From assembly GCF_000585995.1 (NCBI RefSeq), contig NZ_CP007410.1, forward strand, positions 4,491,430 through 4,555,429: 64,000 nucleotides of DNA. Direction: 5' to 3'. The notes under the pieces are model-generated. The model saw nothing but the letters and a program-made list of their open reading frames with translations, was not told where the DNA came from and ran no database searches. Source of the DNA: Pseudomonas brassicacearum (GTDB taxonomy: Bacteria > Pseudomonadota > Gammaproteobacteria > Pseudomonadales > Pseudomonadaceae). Below, one piece after another: positions 1-8,501 of the stretch (positions are counted from its first letter, which is position 1; each line of letters starts with the position of its first letter). A program made the translations under genes and the position numbers.

Positions 1-67
1 GCAACGTGGCCCAGGCGGCTTGCAGCAGTTCGACGTGGGTCGCGTCCCACAACTCGCCATAACCCAT
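1..67 (-). CDS. Amino-acid ABC transporter permease, 5' end only
   Basis: Only the first 22 codons are inside the window; the gene continues past the left edge. The reading begins MGYGELWDATHVELLQAAW, a typical amphipathic start of a HisM/GlnP-type amino-acid ABC permease. Its ATG is separated by one base from the stop of the neighbouring permease on the same strand, so the two are almost certainly translationally coupled and form a heterodimeric channel. Function is inferred mainly from position in the transporter operon, since no conserved permease motif is visible in so short a piece. Confidence 0.6.
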   Translation of the reverse strand, partial: MGYGELWDATHVELLQAAWATL

Positions 68-68
68 G

Positions 69-749
69 TCAGTGCTCCTTGATCACGGTGAGACGCCGCT
101 CGGTGCGCGCCGCCCAATGGGCCAGCACCAGGCTCAACGCCAGATAAATAATGGCCAGCAGGAAATAAATCAGGTTGGTCTGGTAGGTCTCGCTCACCAG
201 CATCTTGGCCTTGAACGTCAGCTCCGGCACGGCGGCAGCCGAGGCCAGCGACGTGTCCTTGAGCAAGCCGATGGCGAAATTCGCCATGCCAGGGATCGAC
301 ACTTTGAAGGCCTGGGGCAAGACGATCATGCGCATCGCCAAGGCCCGGGTCATGCCAATGGAAAACGCCGCTTCGCTCTGCCCGCGATCAACGTTCAGGA
401 TGCTCGAGCGGAACACCTCCGACAGCATCGCCGCACCGTTGAGGCCGAAGCCGATGATTGCCGCGCCGATGGCCGGCAACGTGATACCAATATAGGTCAG
501 GCCGAAATAAAGGATGAACAGTTGGGTCAGGATCGGGACGTTGCGAAACACCTCCAGATAGACACTGGCCACCAGTCGCAAAACCCGGTTACGCGACAGG
601 CGCATCAACGCCAGACCAAACCCCAGCAACGCCGCCACGACGAAAGACGCCGCCGTCAGGCCCAGGGTGGTCAGTGCGCCAATGCCCAATACCTCAAGAA
701 AATAGGGCAGCAGATCGAGGGACTTGGTCAGCTCGCTTGAATCGAACAT
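69..749 (-). CDS. Amino-acid ABC transporter permease (HisM/GlnP family)
   Basis: An inner-membrane permease subunit of 226 residues, the usual length for polar amino-acid importers. Hydrophobic segments lie near residues 20-48, 63-85, 90-110 and 190-215. The cytoplasmic loop motif that contacts the ATPase is visible around residues 128-160 (EAAFSIGMTRALAMRMIVLP; family pattern EAAxxxGxxxxxxxxxIxLP). The ATG at 749 is preceded by AGGAG at good spacing and lies 3 bases from the end of the ATPase gene. It sits in a minus-strand operon with the binding protein, the ATPase and a second permease. The transported amino acid cannot be read from sequence; the neighbouring FAD amino-acid dehydrogenase suggests the ligand is catabolised locally. 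Confidence 0.9.
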   Translation of the reverse strand: MFDSSELTKSLDLLPYFLEVLGIGALTTLGLTAASFVVAALLGFGLALMRLSRNRVLRLVASVYLEVFRNVPILTQLFILYFGLTYIGITLPAIGAAIIGFGLNGAAMLSEVFRSSILNVDRGQSEAAFSIGMTRALAMRMIVLPQAFKVSIPGMANFAIGLLKDTSLASAAAVPELTFKAKMLVSETYQTNLIYFLLAIIYLALSLVLAHWAARTERRLTVIKEH

Positions 750-752
750 CGA

Positions 753-1529
753 TCAATGCTCCTGGACGGCGCTGATGAAGGCGCGCGTACGCTCCACCTG
801 GCTTTCCCGGAAAATCTGCCGGGGCGGTCCCTGCTCGACGATGTTGCCGTCGGCCATGAAAATCACCTGGTCGGACACGCTTTCGGCAAAGCGCATCTCG
901 TGGGTCACGATGATCATGGTCATGCCCTCCTCGGCCAGCTTGCGCATCACCGTCAACACTTCGCCCACCAGCTCCGGGTCGAGGGCCGAGGTGGCCTCGT
1001 CGAACAGCATCAGTTTGGGACGCATCGCCAGGGCGCGGGCGATGGCGATACGTTGTTGCTGGCCGCCGGACAGTTGATCCGGATAGGCATCGCGCTTGGC
1101 GAACATGCCCACCTTGTTCAACAGGCCTTCGGCCAGTTCCACCGCTTCGGGGCGGCTGCGCTGCTGCACCTTCAGCGGGCCGAGGATGATGTTGTCCAGC
1201 ACGCTGAGGTGCGGGAACAGGTTGAAACGCTGGAACACCATGCCGATGTTGGCGCGCATCCGGGCCAGGTCCCTATCGCCCATGGGCACCGTGCGCTCGC
1301 CGACCTTGCGCTGGCCGATCAGCGCATTGTCGATGTAGATGCTGCCCCGGGTCGGCTCTTCCAGATAATTGATGCAGCGCAACAGGGTGGTCTTGCCCGA
1401 ACCGCTGGGCCCGATCAGCGAGATTTTCTGACCCTGCTGCACTTGCAGGTCGATGCCTTTCAAGACGTCCAGGCGGCCGAAGGACTTGTGCAGCCCCTCG
1501 ACCCGCACCAGTGGATGAGATTCAGCCAT
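753..1529 (-). CDS. Amino-acid ABC transporter ATP-binding protein
   Basis: ATPase subunit of the importer. It carries Walker [10 protein letters not shown], a Q-loop, the ABC signature LSGGQQQR, Walker [14 protein letters not shown] and the switch histidine in VTHEM, in the normal order for the GlnQ/HisP family. A TTG codon 15 bases further out would add five residues, but the ATG at 1529 has a GGAA ribosome-binding site and gives the usual N-terminus ([18 protein letters not shown]), 258 residues. The gene lies between the binding-protein gene (55-base gap) and the permease (3-base gap). It powers import of the amino acid captured by the 1584-2549 protein. Confidence 0.93.
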   Translation of the reverse strand: MAESHPLVRVEGLHKSFGRLDVLKGIDLQVQQGQKISLIGPSGSGKTTLLRCINYLEEPTRGSIYIDNALIGQRKVGERTVPMGDRDLARMRANIGMVFQRFNLFPHLSVLDNIILGPLKVQQRSRPEAVELAEGLLNKVGMFAKRDAYPDQLSGGQQQRIAIARALAMRPKLMLFDEATSALDPELVGEVLTVMRKLAEEGMTMIIVTHEMRFAESVSDQVIFMADGNIVEQGPPRQIFRESQVERTRAFISAVQEH

Positions 1530-1583
1530 GAGCAATTTCCGCAAGTGGATGACACAAAACGTGAACGCAGCCGCGAGGACGTA

Positions 1584-2549
1584 TCAAGCAAACGCCTGGC
1601 TGAAATCCCGGGGCGCATGCTTGAACGGGCCGATGAGGTTGCCCTGCTCATCCCGGTCCACGCCAATGCGCTGGTCCCTGGGCAGCGGCACCAGGTAGTC
1701 GGGGTTCTTGATCCCGTAGCGGGCCAGGATGGGGCCGATCTGCCCGGTGCTCCGTAACCAGCGTAGCCCTTGGTTCACCCCGTCGAACAAGTCCTGGTTC
1801 TGGGGATGAATGCCCCAGATCGCCTCGAACTTGGCGGTCAGGCTGGGGAATTTCTCGTCGTAGGCCATGGGCACTTGCTTGAGCTTGAGACTGGGGTCCT
1901 GGAGGATCATGTAGTCGATGGTGGGCGCGTCGAGCACAGCGAAATCGAGCCGCCCGGCCCGCACATCCCGCAGGCACGCATCGGTGTTGTCGTAGAGCTT
2001 GACCTCTTTTACACCTTCGATTTTTTTCATGTCGGGGATGGTGAAATAGCCGGTGTTGCTGCCCACGGTGCGCCCTTTCATGTCATTGACGCTGATGCTG
2101 CTCTGGAACGGCTCGCTGTCACGCATGATCACGTACGCTCCGGTGTAGAACACCGCGTCGGTGAGCAGCAAGATCTTGGAGCGCATTGGGTTCCAGGCGA
2201 AGTTGCCACCAAACCAATCGGCGCGCCCGGAACGCACGGCTTCGATCACCGCCGGAAAGCCCATGGTCAGAACATCGAGTTTGAGCTCAAGGCGGTCGGC
2301 GATGATCTTCAGCAACTCCAGATCAGTACCGACCGGAGCCCCGTCGCGCAGGGCACCCAGAGGCATGTCCCCCAGGCACGCGGCGGTCAGATAACCGGGG
2401 CGGATGGTCTTGATGGGTTGCCCGGCGGCGAAGGCGAATGGCATTAGCCCCAGGGCCGACCCGGCGACGGCCGCCAGAGAACCGTAGCCAGCGGCTTTGA
2501 GCACCGAACGGCGGGAAATGCCGAGGGTATCGAACTTGGAATCGGACAT
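1584..2549 (-). CDS. Amino-acid ABC transporter substrate-binding protein, Tat-exported
   Basis: Periplasmic solute-binding protein of 321 residues (SBP_bac_3-like, type 2 fold). The N-terminus has a twin-arginine signal (SRRSVLKAAG) followed by a hydrophobic, alanine-rich segment ending FAFAAG, so it is probably exported folded through Tat, which is less common than Sec for this family. The start is taken at the ATG at 2549, which has AGGTG six bases upstream; a GTG three codons earlier also exists. First gene of the transporter operon and divergent from the MocR gene at 2847. A few dozen residues longer than typical HisJ-like proteins. The ligand is unknown. Confidence 0.88.
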   Translation of the reverse strand: MSDSKFDTLGISRRSVLKAAGYGSLAAVAGSALGLMPFAFAAGQPIKTIRPGYLTAACLGDMPLGALRDGAPVGTDLELLKIIADRLELKLDVLTMGFPAVIEAVRSGRADWFGGNFAWNPMRSKILLLTDAVFYTGAYVIMRDSEPFQSSISVNDMKGRTVGSNTGYFTIPDMKKIEGVKEVKLYDNTDACLRDVRAGRLDFAVLDAPTIDYMILQDPSLKLKQVPMAYDEKFPSLTAKFEAIWGIHPQNQDLFDGVNQGLRWLRSTGQIGPILARYGIKNPDYLVPLPRDQRIGVDRDEQGNLIGPFKHAPRDFSQAFA

Positions 2550-2713
2550 GGGTTTCACCTATGGGCAATTGAGGGTTTTGACCGGGACAAGCCATACAAC
2601 CAAACAACAACCTTGCCGCCCGATCCCTAAGCAGCCACCAAGCCCCGTCCGGGGCTCGACTTCAATGAAGCCGGTGTGAGAATCGACCTTTCAATGACTT
2701 ATCATGCTCGACT

Positions 2714-2830
2714 GCATGACAAGCATTACAATTCACACACTAATCACGCTATTTTGTCTTGTCAATGGGCTTTGTATCGGATAAAAAGCATGACAAGTCT
2801 GCTTTAAGGCGCACTAAGAAGCATGACAAC
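2714..2830. promoter_or_regulatory. Repeated TGACAAG motifs in the divergent promoter region
   Basis: GCATGACAAG occurs at 2714-2723 and 2788-2797, GCATGACAAC at 2821-2830, and the reverse-complement core CTTGTCA at 2758-2764. They fill the spacer between the ABC transporter operon and the MocR gene. MocR-type regulators often bind direct repeats upstream of their own gene and a divergent target, so these are candidate operators. The fourth copy overlaps the outermost possible ATG of the MocR gene, which supports the downstream start at 2847. Assignment is inference from repetition and position. Confidence 0.5.
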
Positions 2831-2846
2831 CCAGGAACAAGGACTC

Positions 2847-4265
2847 ATGAGTCAATTTGAGAAACTGCTGAAAGAACTGAAAAACCACGCCGGGCTGCAC
2901 CGCGAGAAAGCCGAGACGCTGTACGCGCAATTGGCCGACGCGCTGACCCACGCGATCCTTCACGGCCAGCTCAAGCCGGGTGATCGCCTGCCGCCCCACC
3001 GCGAATTCGCCAGCGCCCTGGGGGTGAACATCACCACCGTGACCCGGGCCATGGCGGTGCTGCAGCAAAAGGGGCTGGTGGAAAGCCGGCCGGGCCGTGG
3101 TACGCAAGTGGCGCGAGGGCGTCATCCGGCGGCGCAGTTCCAGTCGGCCCCCAGCAATGACCCCGGCGTCGCCGACCTGAGCGTCAACCGCCCCGCCACG
3201 GACGGCTACAACCATGTGCTCGCACAGTTGCTGCCACGGCTCGCCGACGACCCACGCTTTGCCGACATGAAGGATTACCATCCCTGCGAAGGCCCCCTCT
3301 GGGCCCGCCAGGCCATTGCGCAATGGTTGCGACACACCGGCGTCGACGCCCAGGCCGATCACATCCTGATCGCCGAGGGTGCCCAACACGGCATCGCTCA
3401 CACGTTGCGCAGCCTCACCAGCAGTGGCGACACCGTGCTGGCCGACAGCATCACGTACCAGGGCATCAACGGGTTGTGCCGCACCCTTGGCCTGAACCTG
3501 CTGGGCGTTGATGCCGACGAACGCGGCATGTGCCCCGAGGCCTTGCGCCAGGCCTGTGTCGAGCATCAACCGCGGTTGCTGTTCCTGGTGCCGTCAATCC
3601 ACAACCCCACCGCCATCACCCTCGACGCCGAACGCCGCGAGGCCTTGGCGGCCGTCATTCGCCAGACCGATGTGCTGGTCATCGAGGATGACGTCTACCG
3701 ACCGCTGCTGGAGCAATCACCGCCACCCTTCGCCGCGCTGCTGCCGGAGCAGACGATTTATATCAGCGCCCTGTCCAAATGCATCGCCCCCGGCTTGCGC
3801 ATGGGCTTCGTCATGGCTCCGCCCGCGTTGCTGCAAGGCATCGCGGCGATGCAACGCATCGACTGCTGGAGCAACTCACCGCTGACCGCGCTGATCGCCA
3901 CGCGGCTGATCGAGGAAGGCCTGGCCGAGGGATTGGTGTCGGAACAGCGTGAAGAACTGCGGATCCGCCAGGCACTGCTGGCCACGCACCTGCAAGGGCT
4001 GGCGTTTCAGCACAGCGCCACCGGCACCCACGCCTGGCTGCTGCTGCCCGAGCCCTGGAACAGTTCGCGCTTCGCCCGCCTCTGCCAGGAACAAGGCGTG
4101 GTGCTGCTACCCGGCGGCGCATTCACCCTCAGCCCGGAACTGTCACCGCAAGCGGTGCGCATCAATATCTCGGCTGCGCTGTCCCGGGAACAACTGGTCA
4201 AGGCCCTGACCGTGATCAGCCAATTGGCCCGCCAGGGTCACCTTCACATGCACAACCGGATCTGA
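2847..4265 (+). CDS. MocR-family transcriptional regulator (GntR domain + aminotransferase-like domain)
   Basis: The N-terminal winged helix (about residues 15-85) shows GntR features: ALTHAILHGQLKPGDRLPPHR and VNITTVTRAMAVLQQKGLVE. The rest is a fold-type I PLP domain, with the PLP lysine in SALSKCIAPGLRMGF and a VIEDDVYRPL aspartate region. Such proteins are PLP-sensing regulators rather than enzymes. ATG 2847 has AAGGA close upstream; the ATG at 2823 would add eight residues, lacks a ribosome-binding site and overlaps a putative operator. It is 5 bases from the FAD oxidase gene and divergent from the transporter, so it probably controls both in response to the amino acid. Confidence 0.88.
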   Translation: MSQFEKLLKELKNHAGLHREKAETLYAQLADALTHAILHGQLKPGDRLPPHREFASALGVNITTVTRAMAVLQQKGLVESRPGRGTQVARGRHPAAQFQSAPSNDPGVADLSVNRPATDGYNHVLAQLLPRLADDPRFADMKDYHPCEGPLWARQAIAQWLRHTGVDAQADHILIAEGAQHGIAHTLRSLTSSGDTVLADSITYQGINGLCRTLGLNLLGVDADERGMCPEALRQACVEHQPRLLFLVPSIHNPTAITLDAERREALAAVIRQTDVLVIEDDVYRPLLEQSPPPFAALLPEQTIYISALSKCIAPGLRMGFVMAPPALLQGIAAMQRIDCWSNSPLTALIATRLIEEGLAEGLVSEQREELRIRQALLATHLQGLAFQHSATGTHAWLLLPEPWNSSRFARLCQEQGVVLLPGGAFTLSPELSPQAVRINISAALSREQLVKALTVISQLARQGHLHMHNRI

Positions 4266-4270
4266 GCCCG

Positions 4271-5515
4271 ATGACACAGCCCGTTCATTGCGAAATCGCG
4301 GTTATCGGCGCCGGTGTGGTCGGCGTGGCGACGGCGCGTTGGTTGCGACGCCAGGGCTATCAGGTCTTGGTGCTCGAACGCGACGGCATTGCCGCCGGCG
4401 CCTCGTATGGCAATGCCGGGACGCTGGCGCCCTACGGGGTCATGCCAATCGCCCAGCCTTCATTGCTACGAGCCATTCCATCGCTGCTGTTCTCGGCCGA
4501 CTCCCCTTTCGTGATCAACTGGGCCCGACTGCCAAGACTGATGCCCTGGCTGCTGCGCTTTCTCAATGAATGCCGGGCGTCGCGCTGTGCCGCCAACACC
4601 CAGGCGCTGGCGACGATCCTGCAGCGCACCTACAGCGGGTATGAGCCATTACTGGCAGAGACGCCCCTGGCCAACCAGCGCTTGCAGCACAACGGCTGCC
4701 TGTATGCCTATGGCACCCCGCAAGGGTTCACCGCAGCGCAAGCCGCCATCGAACTGCGGCGCTCGCTGGGAATTGCCCAACAGGTCTTGAGCAGCGCTGA
4801 AGTCGAACAACTCGAACCGGCACTGGCGGGCCGTTCAGTGGCAGGGCTTCTGTTTCCCGAGTCCTCCCATATGGACGATCCGAAGCTGTTTATCGAAACC
4901 CTGGCCGCGCCGCTGGTGGCCGAAGGCGCGCTGCGCAAGGCGACGGTCACCGCGATAAAACGCGCCGCCAACGGGCTTCATTTACACTGCGCCGAGGGCC
5001 AGCATTACCTGGCCGACCGGGTGGTGCTGTGTGGCGGGGCGTGGTCCGGCGTGCTGGCGGCGCAGATGGGCGATCACATTCCGCTGGACACCGAGCGGGG
5101 TTATCACATTGAGTTCGACCTACGGGATACCCTCCTCAACCGGCCTTGCTGCCCGGTGGAAAGCGCGTTCTACATGACCCCCATGGCCGGACGCCTGCGG
5201 GTTGCGGGCACGGTGGAACTGGGTTCGATCCACGACCCGGCCAACCCCCGGCGCTTCGATTACCTGGAACAACATGTGCGCCGCGTACTCGGCCTGAAAG
5301 ACCCGGTTGCCCGTCGCTGGCTGGGGTTTCGGCCGTCGCTGCCCGACTCACTGCCGGTGATCGGCCCCTCACCGAACGAGCCACGCCTGATCTACGCCTT
5401 TGGTCATCAACACCTGGGACTGACCCTCGCCGGAGCGACCGGGCAACTGGTCGCCGAGTGCCTCGCAGGCACCGCGCCGCAATGGCTTGAGCGGTTTTCC
5501 GTGCAGCGCTTCTAG
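4271..5515 (+). CDS. DadA-like FAD-dependent D-amino-acid dehydrogenase/oxidase
   Basis: A 414-residue flavoprotein of the DAO superfamily. The dinucleotide-binding motif GAGVVG is at residues 13-18, followed by an acidic residue ending the second strand (VLVLERDG). C-terminal family motifs are present: GFRPSLPDSLPVIGPS and FGHQHLGLTLAGATGQLVAE. DadA relatives oxidatively deaminate D-amino acids, or act on other secondary or primary amines, passing electrons to the respiratory chain. It is co-transcribed with the MocR gene (5-base spacing) and faces a divergent amino-acid importer, forming a likely uptake-and-oxidation module. The exact substrate is not determinable here. It is not the canonical dadAX locus, as no alanine racemase follows. 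Confidence 0.87.
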   Translation: MTQPVHCEIAVIGAGVVGVATARWLRRQGYQVLVLERDGIAAGASYGNAGTLAPYGVMPIAQPSLLRAIPSLLFSADSPFVINWARLPRLMPWLLRFLNECRASRCAANTQALATILQRTYSGYEPLLAETPLANQRLQHNGCLYAYGTPQGFTAAQAAIELRRSLGIAQQVLSSAEVEQLEPALAGRSVAGLLFPESSHMDDPKLFIETLAAPLVAEGALRKATVTAIKRAANGLHLHCAEGQHYLADRVVLCGGAWSGVLAAQMGDHIPLDTERGYHIEFDLRDTLLNRPCCPVESAFYMTPMAGRLRVAGTVELGSIHDPANPRRFDYLEQHVRRVLGLKDPVARRWLGFRPSLPDSLPVIGPSPNEPRLIYAFGHQHLGLTLAGATGQLVAECLAGTAPQWLERFSVQRF

Positions 5516-5560
5516 AACGCTTTGTGGCGAGGGGACGGTATCGAAACGGTCGAGCGGCGT

Positions 5561-6490
5561 TCAACCGAGCGCCGTGTCGAGAAACATCATCACCGCAAAC
5601 CCCATCATCAAACCCAGCGTCGCTGGCGTTTCATGGCCGTTGCGGTGGGTCTCGGGAATCACTTCGTGGGACACCACGAAGATCATCGCCCCCGCCGCCA
5701 ACCCGAGGCTGATGGGGTACGCGAGGGCGACACCCGACGACATGCCCAGGCCAATCACCGATCCCAGCGGTTCCATCAGCCCGGAGCCCACCGCAATCAA
5801 CGCCGCGCGCAGGGTGCTGATGCCCGTCACCCGCAGTGCCATGGCAATGGCCAGGCCTTCGGGAATGTCCTGGATGGCGATGGCGGTGGTCAGGGGCAGG
5901 CCGACCTTGAAATCGCCGTCGGCAAAACTGACGCCGATGGCCATGCCTTCCGGCAGGTTGTGCAAGGTGATGGCGAGCACGAACAGCCAGACACGGTTAA
6001 TGCGCTCGACCTCGGGACCGCGCCGCCCACTCAACTCGTGTTCGTGGGGTACGAAACGGTCGAGGCCAATCATCAGGGCGACACCCAAGCCCAGGCCAAC
6101 CACGACGACAAACGCAGCCAGCAACTGATTGCCACAAATCACCTGTGCGGCTTCGATGCCCGGCAGGATCAGTGAGAAAGAGCTGGCGGCGAGCATCATG
6201 CCGGCGGCGAAACCCAGCATGATGTCCTGGGTGCGTGACGAGATGTCCCGCAGCACCACTGCCATCAATGCGCCCAAGGCCGTAGCGGCGAAGCCGGACG
6301 TGCCGCCCAGGACCGCGTAACCCAGATTGTTCCGATCGGCACCGACCAAGGCGTTGTAGCCGCTGTAGAGTAACAACGCGGTTATCACCGCCAGCCCCAG
6401 CCAGAAACTCACTCCTAGCAGCAGGTTGTTTTGCACAGGCCCCAGCCAGGTACGCCAAGGCGATCGCATCCGAGAAGTGGGCTGGTCCAT
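5561..6490 (-). CDS. ZIP-family divalent metal transporter
   Basis: Inner-membrane metal importer (309 residues) of the ZIP/GufA type. Eight or so hydrophobic segments are visible. The two signature helices that form the binuclear metal site are clear: HNLPEGMAIGVSF and QDIPEGLAIAMAL, plus HEVIPETHRNGHE near the C-terminus. Substrates in the family are Zn, Fe or Mn. ATG 6490 has AAGGA upstream. It lies 103 bases downstream of the manganese catalase gene on the same strand, with a weak terminator-like hairpin between, so Mn supply to that enzyme is an attractive but unproven role. Confidence 0.88.
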   Translation of the reverse strand: MDQPTSRMRSPWRTWLGPVQNNLLLGVSFWLGLAVITALLLYSGYNALVGADRNNLGYAVLGGTSGFAATALGALMAVVLRDISSRTQDIMLGFAAGMMLAASSFSLILPGIEAAQVICGNQLLAAFVVVVGLGLGVALMIGLDRFVPHEHELSGRRGPEVERINRVWLFVLAITLHNLPEGMAIGVSFADGDFKVGLPLTTAIAIQDIPEGLAIAMALRVTGISTLRAALIAVGSGLMEPLGSVIGLGMSSGVALAYPISLGLAAGAMIFVVSHEVIPETHRNGHETPATLGLMMGFAVMMFLDTALG

Positions 6491-6564
6491 CGACTGTCCT
6501 TAATGCTCTGCAGGCATGGCTAGTCTGATCGTTGCATGGCGGGAACGATCAGACGGAAAGTTCA

Positions 6565-6588
6565 GGCGAGGGAGTTACCCCCCTCGCC
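6565..6588 (-). terminator. Terminator-like hairpin after manganese catalase
   Basis: GGCGAGGG (6565-6572) pairs with CCCTCGCC (6581-6588) across an 8-base loop, just beyond the catalase stop codon on the minus strand. The tract that follows on that strand is only moderately T-rich, so termination may be partial and allow read-through into the ZIP gene. Confidence 0.45.
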
Positions 6589-6593
6589 GTTGT

Positions 6594-7475
6594 TTACAGT
6601 TTGTCACTTTGCATCCCCGAACCCAAATCGGCACCCGTGGTGGGGTTGCTCTCCGGGTTGGACATCGTCCGTGCCTTCATGTCCATCAGCAGCGCTTCGT
6701 CTTTTTCACTCAGCTGGACGCTGGCCAGGCCATCGCCGCCATCCACCGCCGGTGCTGGATTTTCGACGAACTCCCAATCGTCGCCCTGATTCCATGGGCC
6801 GCGCACGGTAGGTTCGCCCTGGGACATATTGAAGTACACGTTAGTGAACTCCGGCATGCCCGGTAATTTGCCTTGGGGGAAATTGGGCTGGATCGAATGC
6901 AGGGCTTTTTCGAACGACAGTTGGTGGGCGATTTCACGGGTCATCAAAAAGCCCAGCGCCTCTTTGACACCGGGATCATCTGTGACATTCATCAAACGCT
7001 CGTAAACGATTTTCGCCCGCGCCTCGGCCGCGATATTGGAGCGCATGTCCGCTGTCGGCTCGCCGATGGTATCTACGTAGGCGGCGGTCCAGGGCACACC
7101 GGCGGAGTTGGTCAATGGCGAGCCGGCGCCATACAGGAGGCTGGTGATGTGGGAATCATTGCCGGCACCGTTGATGTCCCGGTACAACTGGCCCTCCTTC
7201 TCCACGCCCTCGGCCATCTTGCCCTTTGCGCCCTTGTTCAACATCACAATGATCGAACCGATGACTTCCAGATGGCTGAGTTCCTCGGTGGCGATGTCCA
7301 TCAGCAGATCCTTGCGGCCCGGATCGTCCTCGGACAAGGCCTGGGTGAAGTAGCGCGAGGCCGCCGCCAACTCACCCTGGGCCCCACCGAATTGTTCGAG
7401 TAACAGGTTGGCCAGTCCTGGATTGGGTTCCGCAACGCGGACGGTGTATTGCAGCCTCTTGTTATGTAGGAACAT
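6594..7475 (-). CDS. katN: Manganese (non-haem) catalase
   Basis: Dimanganese catalase that disproportionates hydrogen peroxide; 293 residues, typical for the family. The four-helix-bundle ligands are visible: E in GGAQGELAAASRYF, the EExxH motif in ATEELSHLEVIGS (residues about 63-75), then a second glutamate in the AEARAKIVYERL helix and RExxH in MTREIAHQLSFEKAL. The C-terminal tail is polar and rich in asparagine and serine, as in KatN relatives. No signal peptide, so cytoplasmic. It is flanked by a ZIP transporter, KGG-repeat protein and metallothionein genes, consistent with a stationary-phase or stress block. The symbol is by family resemblance. Confidence 0.92.
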   Translation of the reverse strand: MFLHNKRLQYTVRVAEPNPGLANLLLEQFGGAQGELAAASRYFTQALSEDDPGRKDLLMDIATEELSHLEVIGSIIVMLNKGAKGKMAEGVEKEGQLYRDINGAGNDSHITSLLYGAGSPLTNSAGVPWTAAYVDTIGEPTADMRSNIAAEARAKIVYERLMNVTDDPGVKEALGFLMTREIAHQLSFEKALHSIQPNFPQGKLPGMPEFTNVYFNMSQGEPTVRGPWNQGDDWEFVENPAPAVDGGDGLASVQLSEKDEALLMDMKARTMSNPESNPTTGADLGSGMQSDKL

Positions 7476-7729
7476 GATTAAACCCCTCGCTCAAGGCACA
7501 CGGGATGAGAGCACTGCCGATAACAGGCTCATAAGGACAAGAAGAAGTTAAAGGAACGTTATTTATCTATTTACCCAACAAGCGGGACGAACGGCAATTG
7601 ACTTAACTTTCACCGATTATCTCGCCACATATAACAGGACAAATTTCTATACGCTGGCCCGGCACAATTGGTTATATAAACCGTAGGGGCCCCATGCCAT
7701 GGGCACAGGGCCTGCCGGGTCATCGGGCA

Positions 7730-8107
7730 TTACGAGTCACGACCGCCACCACGGCTGTTTTCTCCGCCCTTCTTACCGGCCTCGGACGCCTTTTCCCGGT
7801 CGTTGGCAACGTTGCCACCCGACGCTTGGCCCCCTTTGCGGCCCGCTTGCGAAGCGCGCTCAGGATCGTTGGCAAAATTACCACCCGACGCTTGCCCGCC
7901 TTTGCGGCCGGCTTCTGCAGCACGTCCAGGGTCCTTGGCAAAATTGCCGCCCGATGCCTGACCACCCTTGCGCCCTGCTTCGGAGGCGCGCTCGGGGTTA
8001 TTGGCAAAGTTGCCGCCGGACGCTTGCCCGCCTTTTTTCCCGGCTTCCGATGCCTTGTCACGATCGTTAGCGAAATTGCCAGGATTGTTATTTCCTGTGT
8101 TAGCCAT
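7730..8107 (-). CDS. KGG-repeat stress-induced protein
   Basis: A 125-residue, very hydrophilic protein made almost wholly of five 22-residue repeats (residues 10-119), each reading roughly GNFANDPERASEAGRKGGQA. This is the KGG domain of E. coli YciG-type stress proteins, seen in general stress and stationary-phase regulons. No hydrophobic core or signal is present, so it is probably an intrinsically disordered cytoplasmic protein. The ATG at 8107 has GAGGTG at good spacing; an alternative upstream start would add 13 unlikely residues. A hairpin (8136-8154) lies in the 5' leader. The molecular function of KGG proteins is unknown. Confidence 0.88.
   Translation of the reverse strand: MANTGNNNPGNFANDRDKASEAGKKGGQASGGNFANNPERASEAGRKGGQASGGNFAKDPGRAAEAGRKGGQASGGNFANDPERASQAGRKGGQASGGNVANDREKASEAGKKGGENSRGGGRDS
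7751..8080 (-). repeat. Five tandem 66-bp coding repeats (KGG units)
   Basis: The coding DNA consists of five in-frame 66-base units, each encoding one 22-residue KGG repeat. The second to fourth units are the most alike; the first and last differ at the DPE and QAS positions. Repeat number is likely to vary between strains by recombination. Confidence 0.85.
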
Positions 8108-8501
8108 TTCATTCACCTCGTTAGTTAAAATTGAAACGAGCCTCACTGGCTCGTCTTATTGGGAAAACCTTCTGAGGATAAGGTTTGAAACAAAGTCCAT
8201 GAGCGGCGACGAACGGTCCAACCTTATGGGTTCGCTCATGGAGCCCTAACAAATAAGCGCCACTTAATAAATTATTTTAAATAATTCAAAGCAGATGTAT
8301 TGCAAAACAGTGCGTGTCTTTCCACGCTGTCCGCCAAAGGTCGGGCGGCGCCAGCACCCCATTGCACCGGTCTCGTCACCCTGGCCTCGCGCCGTTCCAG
8401 GAAGCCAAAACTCGCGGGCTGCCGGTGTTTTCCTGCACCACCGCACTGACCGGCTAGCGGCGTCCGGATGCCCTGTAGCCGACACCCGGATGAGAGCTCG
8501 A
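8108..8501. other. 394-base spacer with hairpins, no convincing gene
   Basis: Between the KGG and metallothionein genes. It holds a 7-bp hairpin in the KGG leader (ACGAGCC 8136-8142 / GGCTCGT 8148-8154), a 10-bp perfect inverted repeat (TCCATGAGCG 8196-8205 / CGCTCATGGA 8233-8242) followed by a strongly AT-rich stretch at 8248-8290, and then GC-rich sequence of unknown purpose. Short reading frames here lack ribosome-binding sites and family-like composition. The inverted repeat could be a terminator, an untranslated structured leader or a small RNA. Confidence 0.5.

Noticed and set aside
2641..2656. AGCCCCG/CGGGGCT as a terminator
   Set aside because: The loop is only two bases and no T-run follows on either strand; it also lies upstream of the genes on both sides.
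5521..5540. GTGGCGAGGGGACGG as a type C REP
   Set aside because: Only the outer half matches and no inverse arm is present, so it is at best a decayed remnant.
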